Assembly (NCBI GenBank): GCA_963556255.1
Contig: OY744615.1
Coordinates: 49,176,356 to 49,240,355 of the forward strand
DNA: 64,000 bases
Direction of reading: 5' to 3'
Source of the DNA: Allolobophora icterica
Lineage: Eukaryota > Annelida > Clitellata > Crassiclitellata > Lumbricidae
The position numbers and the translations under genes were made by a program. Below the pieces are notes generated by a model. That model did not search any database, was not told the origin of the DNA, and saw only the letters and a list, made by a program, of their open reading frames with translations. Of this stretch, positions 50,501 to 58,048 are shown in pieces; position 1 is the stretch's first letter, and the number at the start of each line of letters is the position of its first letter.

Positions 50501-52939
50501 CCCAAAAGAGGCCCGAGTCCGGTTTCCAGAAGGCCAAACCAAATCCGAGGGGGTTTTCCAGAGAGTAGTCCGAAAGAAGTTCATGTCCGAATTCCAGGGT
50601 ACCAGATCAGGAGAGGCAGAGCAGCTGTCTGTGTCGTTTACGGCGAGAATTATTGGAAGGCGGAGGATCAGATGAGTCAGGGTAGGAGTACTTGAAAAGG
50701 TGAGACTTCAGTTTTGAGCGGTAAAGCCCGGGGTGATAGATAGAGGAACATGAGGAGGGTGAAGGATGATTTGCAATGATGATGGAGGCACTGAGAAACT
50801 GCGGAATTCAGAGGGGAGATCATTCCAAAGGCGTGGTGCTGTGTTGGATATGGCTCGAGAGTTCGAGAAAGACTGAGATAGGAAGATGATCGGGTAATTA
50901 ACAACATTAGGCCATTCGCCCGCATGTCAAAGTATGGCTTTTAAAAGTTTTTTAAACATCGAGTAGACATCACCACTCGCGTCCCCCAACCTTAATGATG
51001 GGGGCTTGCACTGTGTGATAACATAGATGTGACGACATTGGTAAAAAGCAAGCGACACGACAGGCCTAGCAACGTTCAGATAAAGGACTGTGGCCAACGC
51101 TGAACTTATTATTAATTTCTTTAGGCCCCATAGAGAAAATCTGGAACACGAATGCCTGTGCATGCCGGCAGTCGTGTTCAGAATAAATGAACGGAAGTTA
51201 ATTGTTTGTATTGATAAGGTATACATGTTTCTGTGTTAATAAGGCACAAATGATTCTGTGTTAATAAGGCATATATCTGTTTATATGTTGATAAGGCATT
51301 TCTGTTTATGAGTTGATAAAGCATGAATGATTCTGTTTTGATAAGGCATATATGATTCTGTGTAATAATGCATATCTGTTTTTGTTTCGATAAGGCAGAA
51401 ATGATTCTGTGACATATGTGTCTGTAGTGATAAGGCAAATCTGTTTCTGTGTTTGATAAGGCATGAATGAATCTGTATTGATAAGGCATATCTCTTTCGG
51501 TGTTATAGAGCATATCTATTTCTGCATTGATAAGGCCTATATGTTTCTGTATTAACAAGGCATATCTGTTTTTGTATTGCTAAGGCAATCTGTTTCTGTG
51601 TTGATAAGACATAAATGTTTCTGTGTTGCTAAGGCATCTACGTTGAGCGTCGCATGGAGTGTCCCACTTGTCACAAACCGTCTTTCATCGGACAATGGCA
51701 GACTCCAAAGCAATTGCAAGGCGTCGCTACAGCTACTTGTGACTCTTGCCACGATAGCATCGACACTGTCTACTTAATTCAACCAAGAGAGAAACGCGTT
51801 GGTAGGTAGACTCAATTACTGCTGAATTATTTATTAATGTATACAATGTCATAAAATACTTCTTAGAAAGTGTGAATTATACCGCTACGTGTTTACCAAG
51901 TCGACAGTTTGACAAACTGTCGACTTGGTAAACTCGTAGCGTCGATATTTATTTTCGGCCAAATGAAGTGCAGCGTGGATGGGTGGGGGAGAATTGTCCT
52001 AGCAGGAGCGGTTATACAGTTTGACTGAAATGCACTTTCAGCTCCGCACAACTTTAGACTTTTGTAGGCATGGGTTAAGTTCTGGATTGGGTTAAGTTCT
52101 GGATTGTTCCATTGAATAGATAAGCTGATGAGTTGAAAGTTTCATGTCGCAATGACAACATCATAATACGTCTAAGCATTTAATTCGCTTTTTAACAGAT
52201 GTGCGTCGTGAAAATCTCCTTGAAATCAGTGACAAGTAAATCCCTCTCCCGTTAATATATCATTTAAAGCTCAGGATCAGTTTATCCATCCATCCATCCA
52301 TCCATCCATCCATCCATCCATCCATCCATCCATCCATCCATCCATCCATCCATCCATCCATCCATCCATCCATCCATCCATCCATCCATCCATCCATCCA
52401 TCCATCCATCCATCCATCCATCCATCCATCCATCCATCCATCCATCCATCCATCCATCCATCCATCCATCCATCCATCCATCCATCCATCCATCCATCCA
52501 TCCATCCATCCATCCATCCATCCATCCATCCATCCATCCATCCATCCATCCATCCATCCATCCATCCATCCATCCATCCATCCATCCATCCATCCATCCA
52601 TCCATCCATCCATCCATCCATCCATCCATCCATCCATCCATCCAATCCACCCACCCACCTACCAACCTACCCATTCATCCATTCATTGATCGATCCATCC
52701 ATCCACGCCCGGTCGTACATCGAACGATGCTTACTATTAGATAGTGGCGCTTAATAAATACAGAAATAATTCACATCCGTCCAAACATTGACAATGATTT
52801 TGTAATTGCAGTCGACAGTTTCTTACAAAAGATCGCTGAGCAGCAGAAGCGAAACGAAGCGTCGTCCAGTAGTCTAGAAGACACGACATCTGCTGCAGAC
52901 GAAGGATCTTCGTCGTTTTCAGCTGCTGCAGTCGAATAG
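47515..52939 (+). CDS. LRR-Roc-COR (Roco) protein, MFHAS1-like
   Basis: The first coding exon, 47515-50377 (954 residues), starts at the ATG in GACGATGGCG. Leucine-rich repeats span about residues 75-345 ([32 protein letters not shown]). The Roc GTPase follows: P-loop GSSGQGKTS (365-373), an inserted Glu-rich stretch at about 405-430, switch [11 protein letters not shown] (442-450) and THSD (503-506), a variant of the usual THxD specificity motif. A COR domain lies at about 600-760 ([15 protein letters not shown]). There is no kinase domain, so MFHAS1-like rather than LRRK-like. In MFHAS1 the Roc-COR unit acts in inflammatory and phosphatase signalling. Exon 2, 51634-51801, adds a zinc ribbon (CPTCH...CDSCH). 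The last exon is either 52812-52939 (Ser-rich, about 1052 residues in total) or 52199-52239 (about 1023). The donor GGTACA at 50378 is inferred. Reading through instead runs into a LINE and stops at 50568. Confidence 0.87.
50395..50900 (-). mobile_element. LINE 3' fragment in Roco intron 1
   Basis: On the minus strand the frame at 50925-50677 resembles the 27986-27693 fragment. 50395-50560 matches 27380-27560 (AATCGTAATCTCCAAACTTC, CACTCGAAGGCCAAGCGCAG, TTTCCAGAGAGTAGTCC). It extends the open frame of the Roco exon artificially by about 63 codons. Confidence 0.65.
51195..51633 (+). repeat. Degenerate ~25-30-bp repeat ending at a splice acceptor
   Basis: About 17 imperfect units of the form TGTTTCTGTGTTGATAAGGC with ATATC/ATGAAT spacers fill the end of Roco intron 1. 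The last unit, TTTCTGTGTTGCTAAG, is the inferred 3' splice site of exon 2, with GC at 51634-51635 the first exonic bases. So the repeat unit includes the acceptor itself. Confidence 0.75.
52284..52644. repeat. (ATCC)n microsatellite, about 90 units
   Basis: A perfect tetranucleotide array of about 360 bp between the two candidate last exons of the Roco gene. The WMDG-repeat frames on the minus strand are artefacts. Confidence 0.97.
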
Positions 52940-54087
52940 CAAAGAATCCACGTCTGTCCTGAACGATCGACATGAGGAGAAAGATGGGCATACACCAGAG
53001 AGCCTCTGAGTAGTGAACTATATAAATACACTCAAACGGAGTGAATGAATGCCTAAGACAGAGGAAGGACCTCTTCATTCAGCACAGCAAATGCCCTCCA
53101 GAAATACCAGATTGAACTGCCAGCGCAGTCGCTGTTATATAAACCAACTCTTCGTAGATAAGGAAATCCATTCGTTATTCAATATAAGATATTGCCAGCT
53201 CATAGTTTAAACGTCTTTCCTATTAATTCCTATTAGCTCCATTTGACAGCAGTTAACTCCCCTCATGACAAATCCCACGAGGTCTTACTGTTAGAAGTAA
53301 TGCACGACTGAAGTTCCAAACGAAGTTATGGCTGTCTGGCAACATCCAACAAATTAAGGCACTTGGCTTCTTTGATAGGAACTTGACCAAATAGGTAATG
53401 AGTGCCAAGGAGATGGTCAACAATACAGAATGGAAAACTGTCTGATAATTAAAACATTTTTTAACATGCCTGGTGCTGTAAGTTTTTATTGTGTAACTAT
53501 CACATAAAATTATGTTTAATACGAAACACAATGTACGTTGTAAGAACTATCTTATAAAACACATTTTGACAGGGACCAGAGCAAGCCGAGTTTGATTGCC
53601 CACAGCGTACCAGCAGCGACAGGCCATAATGGCCACGGTCGGGGAAGTGTTCATCCACCCTCTAGAGGCCAACGTTTGTGGGCTCATGAGGGAACGGCTG
53701 AGCGGCTCCCTTGCCTGGCCTGCACTATTTCCTTCGCCTCATCAAGCCCTACGCGGATGCCTCTAATTATTGCCTGCAGTAAACCATGCATCATATCACA
53801 GCGAATGAAAAACAACAGAGGGGCAGTGAAACCAGTTCTAAATTATAATTATTTCAGAGTTTATGCAAATCTACCGCAGTTAAAACCATCTACCATATCA
53901 CATAAAATTACAAACAGTGGAAGAGCTAATATTAAAGCAGTTCAGAATAATAAGTTAATTATTAATTTAAATTAAAATTCACTCTAATTATTTACATATT
54001 TCTAAGACAAACTTAGGTTGAAGTAAACATGATTCGTCGCATTGCAAAGGATGAGAAGCAAGCGTGGAACAGTTAAGCCAGTTTTAT
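52940..54087. other. 3' flank of Roco gene, no further gene seen
   Basis: Probably includes the Roco 3' UTR. The open frame at 53592-53975 has no recognisable motif and no splice support. This is the last stretch before telomeric repeats begin. Confidence 0.4.
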
Positions 54088-54150
54088 CACTTTAACAACG
54101 GGAGTGTACTAAAAGCGACAGGGAACCAATGCAGCTCATCGTCAAAGTCT
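54088..54150 (+). repeat. ~65-bp miniature palindrome-ended repeat, copy 4
   Basis: CACTTTAACAACGGGAGTGT, CTAAAAGCGAC and GGAACCAATGCAGCTCATCG. It lies about 65 bp before the first telomeric motif. Confidence 0.6.
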
Positions 54151-54214
54151 TAAATATAAAAATATGGAACATATGGCTTCAATAATTTATAACATGTCAC
54201 CTGTGAGGTTTTAG

Positions 54215-54290
54215 GTAAGGGTTAGGGTTACTAAACAAACATGCGAATAAACATGTGGGGTTAGGGTTAGGGTTAGGCTTAGGGGTTAGG
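54215..54290 (+). repeat. Telomeric repeat tract 1 (degenerate)
   Basis: Interrupted TTAGGG units with a roughly 30-bp non-telomeric insert at about 54231-54258. This is the proximal edge of the telomeric region. The G-rich strand is the plus strand here and in every tract that follows. Confidence 0.85.
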
Positions 54291-55107
54291 TTACAAATAT
54301 ACAAAAATAAGCACTGGCTCACATCCGTCCCCGTCCCCTTCCGACTATTACCTATGACAGTATGATATTTTGCTCTCTCAGCATATGAATGGTATTTTGG
54401 ACAATAGCAAGTGCTGTTGTTAACAGGCTCAACCGAAGCGAACATGACAATCGAAGAGGTCTAAACTACCTTGGACACCAGGGTTAGATAGGTCTCAAAG
54501 AGGTCTGGTTATAGGGTAGTTTCGACTCCAGCATGCGGCTGGAATGTGCAAACCGTGACCGTCTGTATCACCAGGCCCATGGACCACAGATGGTAGAATC
54601 GTACCGGGAAATCAGAGTCCAGGCTACAAAGAAGTTGTGGAGACAACCCGGCTCTGGATTCCTAATGTGATTGTGTAATTTAGAAGTTTGAAATTTTTGG
54701 TATACACTCTGAATTGCTTATACACTTGACACTGGGCTATGTTTTCATACATAATAAGTATGTGAAAATGAGTTTAATCATTACCATTTCTGTGTGCATT
54801 TGCAGTAACGTTTCATTCTCAATTCATATAACAAGAGAAGAGATGGATACCATCAATCCCGAAAGAGGGATTAACCTAAACAGATATTGGGGATCGTTGT
54901 TTGCCAACAAGTGCAAGATTCGTAATATATGCGAGATTGACCCAAACACTGGACGATGCCAGGACGACAAATCTCGCCTTGTAGCCTACGCCGACTGCAA
55001 ACACCGCCATGGCGGAGCTTACAAGTTTGCATCGGCAATACCTTATCGCCAGAACGAAACCGCATTTGAGATCAATGTCGTGTCATACAGAAAAAATGAA
55101 ATGAGGC
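54291..55107 (-). mobile_element. Telomere-inserted element E0 with PLE-type 3' end
   Basis: The left end (TTACAAATATAC, then AGCACTGGCTCA) is the same 3' terminus seen at 55717 and 56580 and is related to the Penelope-like elements at 57999 and 61811. The first about 370 bp match E2/E3, after which the sequence is unique and contains a signal-peptide-like open frame on the plus strand. The right end joins TTAGGG at 55107. Whether it is a PLE derivative, a captured sequence or both is unclear. Confidence 0.55.
54768..55107 (+). pseudogene. Secreted-protein-like ORF cut by telomeric repeats
   Basis: From ATG 54768 the frame reads a hydrophobic leader (MSLIITISVCICSNVSFS) and then about 95 residues with five cysteines (CKIRNICEIDP, GRCQDD, ADCKHRHGG), no stop, until it runs into TTAGGG and becomes Leu-Gly/Arg-Val repeats. 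The segment CATTTGCAG/TAAC inside the leader could instead be a splice acceptor, making this an exon. I do not recognise the family. It looks like real coding sequence truncated by telomere addition. Confidence 0.35.
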
Positions 55108-55172
55108 TAGGGTTAGGGTTAGGGTTAGGGTTTAGGGTTAGGTTTAGGGTAAGGGTTAGGGTTAGGGTTAGG
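55108..55172 (+). repeat. Telomeric repeat tract 2
   Basis: About ten TTAGGG units with small variants between E0 and E1. Confidence 0.95.
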
Positions 55173-55577
55173 TTATAGGAAAAGGATGCCAAGATGGCGA
55201 TGCACGGGCTCAAGGCGAATCCTTCCTCCATCGTCGGGTCTTTATGTTGATGTATATTCGCACACTTTGGCTTCAGACATTGTTCTGATGTTGATCTTCG
55301 CCTACAGATTGCCTTGTATATAGTTATATACTGTTCGCATGTTGGTTTTCGCTTGCAGATTGGCTTATATTATAATTATACACTGTTCGCATGTTGGTTT
55401 TCGCCTGCAGATTGCCTTATATCATAATATTTACACTGTCCGCATGTTGGTTTTTGCTAGCAGGTTGCCTAATATTATAATATATACACGCTTGTTTATC
55501 TACAAGTCCGTATTTTAGCATACTTAACACGTGCGCTGTAGCTGTGGCCTATCTGTCCCGTTCGGCTGGGGCATTCA
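55173..55577 (-). mobile_element. Telomere-inserted element E1
   Basis: The left end is GGTTATAGGAAAAGGATGCC. The interior has about four units of a 55-60-bp repeat (TGTTCGCATGTTGGTTTTCG with an AGATTGCCT block) at about 55290-55475. The right end CATTCA joins GGGTTAG. There is no coding frame. The first 17 bp recur alone at 57029-57045. Confidence 0.6.
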
Positions 55578-55603
55578 GGGTTAGGGTTAGGTTAGGTTAG
55601 GGT

Positions 55604-55646
<43 letters not shown>

Positions 55647-55716
55647 GGGTTAGGGTTAGGGTTAGGGTTAGGGTTAGGGTTAGGGTTAGGGTTAGGGTTA
55701 GGGTTAGGGTTAGGTT
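55578..55716 (+). repeat. Telomeric tract 3 with embedded (GT)18
   Basis: TTAGGG/TTAGG units, then an uninterrupted (GT)n at 55607-55642, then perfect TTAGGG to 55716. Confidence 0.95.
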
Positions 55717-56579
55717 ACAAATATACGAAAAAAAAGCACTGGCTCACATCCGACCCCGTCCCCATCCGACTATTTCCTATGACAATATGTTATTTTGCTC
55801 TCTCAATGGTATTTTTTGATGGTAGGCTCAACCAAACTGAACATGACAAACGAAGAGGTCTATGGACTACCTTGGAACCAGGGTTAGATAGGTCTCAAAG
55901 AGATCTGGCTATATGGTAGCTTCGACTCCAGCATGCGGCTGGAATGTGCAAACCGTGACCGTCTGTATCACCAGAACCATGGACCACAGATGGTAGTGAT
56001 CGTACCGGGATATCAGAGTCCAGGCTACAAAGAAGTTGTGGAAACAACCAGGCGGAGGGCGATTGCCTTTACATCTCCAGAACCAAAGTATGTTAGTGCC
56101 TACAACACTCAGTCTCACCGGATCCCCTGACCGGTAAAAAAATAGACCCCTGATGGAACTAAAGCGGGTTCCCTCCTCCTTGACCAGGCTTGGGACTGGC
56201 ACGGCAATTGCCTTGAATATCCTATGGTAGGTTTATGGACAAGTGTCGTGGCGGAGTTGCCTACTGTGAGGTCATGATGTTATTATATTGTTGAAGAACG
56301 CGCTTCGTATCGAAATGCGACTGTTCGCGTCGGCGGCCAAAGACTTAATGAGCTAAGCGTTGTATTGACTTTAACACCAGATTAGCGCCAGGGCTGTAGA
56401 CTAACTACCGAGACCAATAAGCGTGTGCTGTATTGACTAGGGATTAGTGTCAGGGCTGCTGTAGTAATTAAAATGGCGGCTGCTGTCAAAATGGCGTCTG
56501 CTGTTAAAAATAAGTAGGTATGTACCTGCTAAGGAAATAAGGGGATGTCAACGAAGCACGAATAGGCTCGGGCAGGTCA
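55717..56579 (-). mobile_element. Telomere-inserted element E2 with PLE-type 3' end
   Basis: The left end ACAAATATACG/AGCACTGGCTCA, followed by CATCCGACTATTTCCTA, parallels the PLE 3' UTR and stop codon at 58010-58056, then diverges. The next part, on the plus strand, has a frame MTNEEVYGLPWNQG-stop-IGLKEIW...MRLECANRDRLYHQ, in which the stop lies inside a GGGTTAG motif. The rest, to about 56579, is unique, with two AAAATGGCG(G/T)CTGCTGT copies near 56475. The right end joins E3 directly. Confidence 0.55.
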
Positions 56580-56960
56580 GGTTACAAATATACGAAAAAA
56601 AGCACTGGCTCACATCCGACCCCGTCCCCATCCGACTATTTCCTATGACAATATGTTATTTTGCTCTCTCAATGGTATTTTTTGATGGTAGGCTCAACCA
56701 AACTGAACATGACAAACGAAGAGGTCTATGGACTACCTTGGAACCAGGGTTAGATAGGTCTCAAAGAGATCTGGCTATATGGTAGCTTCGACTCCAGCAT
56801 GCGGCTGGAATGTGCAAACCGTGACCGTCTGTATCACCAGAACCATGGACCACAGATGGTAGTGATCGTACCGGGAAATCAGAGTCCAGGCTACAAAGAA
56901 GTTGTGGAAACAACCAGGCGGAGGGCGATTGCCTTTACATCTCCAGAACCAAAGTATGTT
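56580..56960 (-). mobile_element. Element E3, shorter truncated copy of E2
   Basis: Nearly identical to 55715-56095, with single-base differences such as GATATC/GAAATC. It stops at AAGTATGTTAG, where E2 continues with TGCC but E3 continues with GGTTAGGG. A TTAG microhomology bridges the junction. It is the clearest paired evidence that telomeric repeats were added at a variable 5' truncation point. Confidence 0.8.
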
Positions 56961-57030
56961 AGGGTTAGGGTTAGGGGGTTAGGGTTAGGGTTAGGGTTAG
57001 GGTTAGGGTTAGGGTTAGGGTTAGGGTTAG
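56959..57030 (+). repeat. Telomeric repeat tract 4
   Basis: About twelve TTAGGG units with one extra G. Confidence 0.97.
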
Positions 57031-57045
57031 GTTATAGGAAAAGGA
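57031..57045 (-). mobile_element. 15-bp remnant of an E1-type insertion
   Basis: GTTATAGGAAAAGGA sits between perfect TTAGGG units. Together with flanking G and T, the 17-mer GGTTATAGGAAAAGGAT is identical to the left end of E1 at 55171-55187. It is best read as an extremely 5'-truncated copy. Confidence 0.65.
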
Positions 57046-57238
57046 TTAGGGTTAGGGTTAGGGTTAGGGTTAGGGTTAGGGTTAGGGTTAGGGGTTAGGG
57101 TTAGGGTTAGGGGTTAGGGTTAGGGTTAGGGTTAGGGTTACGGTTAGGGTTAGGGTTAGGGTTAGGGTTAGGGTTAGGGTTAGGGTTAGGGTTAGGGTTA
57201 GGGTTGGGTTAGGGTTAGGGTTAGGGTTAGGGTTAGGT
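57046..57238 (+). repeat. Telomeric repeat tract 5
   Basis: About 32 TTAGGG units with a few variants (TTACGG, TTGGG, extra G). Confidence 0.97.
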
Positions 57239-57648
57239 GAGTCAGTAATTCCGGTGAGGCACTGGCACACTTCAACCTTTCCCGTGTCCCGGAGGTGGTG
57301 GTCTGAGCAGCGGATTGTGGTGGTGTGTCCGATTCCCGACGTTCGTATGGGTTTCTTCCCGATCCTTGCGACGTCTGTCTCGTTTCTGTATCCTGTTTCC
57401 CTTTAACAGACTTCCATACAGAGTTCATCAGTGTGTGTCATTTTTAGGTGCTATGTTGGTTTTTGTATCGTGTATAGTTCCGAGTGTATAGTTTTGTGTA
57501 TTGCTTGCGTATTACTTAGAGATGGCGTGCGTTGTGTTTGTCTGTCTAGTGTCTATGGCTGTGTGTCTGATTGTCTGTCTGTCTGTGTTGGTGCATGTGT
57601 GTGCCCTTGTGTCTGTCTGATTGTGTGTGCGAGTCACTAGGTGGCGTC
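57239..57648 (-). mobile_element. Telomere-inserted element E5
   Basis: The left end TGAGTCAGTAATTCCGGTGA is followed by GGCACTGGCACAC, resembling the GCACTGGCTCA motif near the other 3' ends. A minus-strand frame at 57428-57240 ends shortly before the left junction (SGTRERLKCASASPELLTHL). The right end GCGTCA joins GGGTTAG. No RT motif is visible, so it is a short 3' fragment of an unidentified element. Confidence 0.5.
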
Positions 57649-57998
57649 AGGGTTAGGGTTAGGGTTAGGGTTAGGGTTAGGGTTAGGGTTAGGGTTAGGG
57701 TTAGGGTTAGGGTTAGGGTTAGGGTTAGGGTTAGGGTTAGGGTTAGGGTTAGGGTTAGGGTTAGGGTTAGGGTTAGGGTTAGGGTTAGGGTTAGGGTTAG
57801 GGTTAGGGTTAGGGTTAGGGTTAGGGTTAGGGTTAGGGTTAGGGTTAGGGTTAGGGTTAGGGTTAGGGTTAGGGTTAGGGTTAGGGGTTAGGGTTAGGGT
57901 TAGGGTTAGGGTTAGGGTTAGGGTTAGGGTTAGGGTTAGGGTTAGGGTTAGGGTTAGGGTTAGGGTTAGGGTTAGGGTTAGGGTTAGGGTTAGGTTAG
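57649..57998 (+). repeat. Telomeric repeat tract 6, about 58 units
   Basis: About 350 bp of almost perfect TTAGGG with one extra G near 57885. The LG and RV repeat frames are artefacts. Confidence 0.99.
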
Positions 57999-58048
57999 GA
58001 ATATACGAAAAATGAGCACTGGCTCAGTCCGCCCCCGCCTCCATCCGG

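Noticed and set aside
50378..50568. Roco protein C-terminus as read directly to the stop at 50568
   Set aside because: These codons match a dispersed LINE repeat seen at 27380 and 34640. A GT donor at 50378 and downstream in-phase exons give a better gene model.
52260..52674. WMDG-repeat proteins
   Set aside because: Translations of the ATCC tetranucleotide array.
57360..57440. Hammerhead ribozyme on the minus strand (CTGATGA with later GAAA), as known in PLE ends
   Set aside because: The bases after CTGATGA and before the possible GAAA do not form a continuous stem II, so the core cannot be drawn convincingly.
57571..58015. RV- and LG-repeat proteins over the telomeric tracts
   Set aside because: Pure translations of TTAGGG in different frames, with no independent coding evidence.
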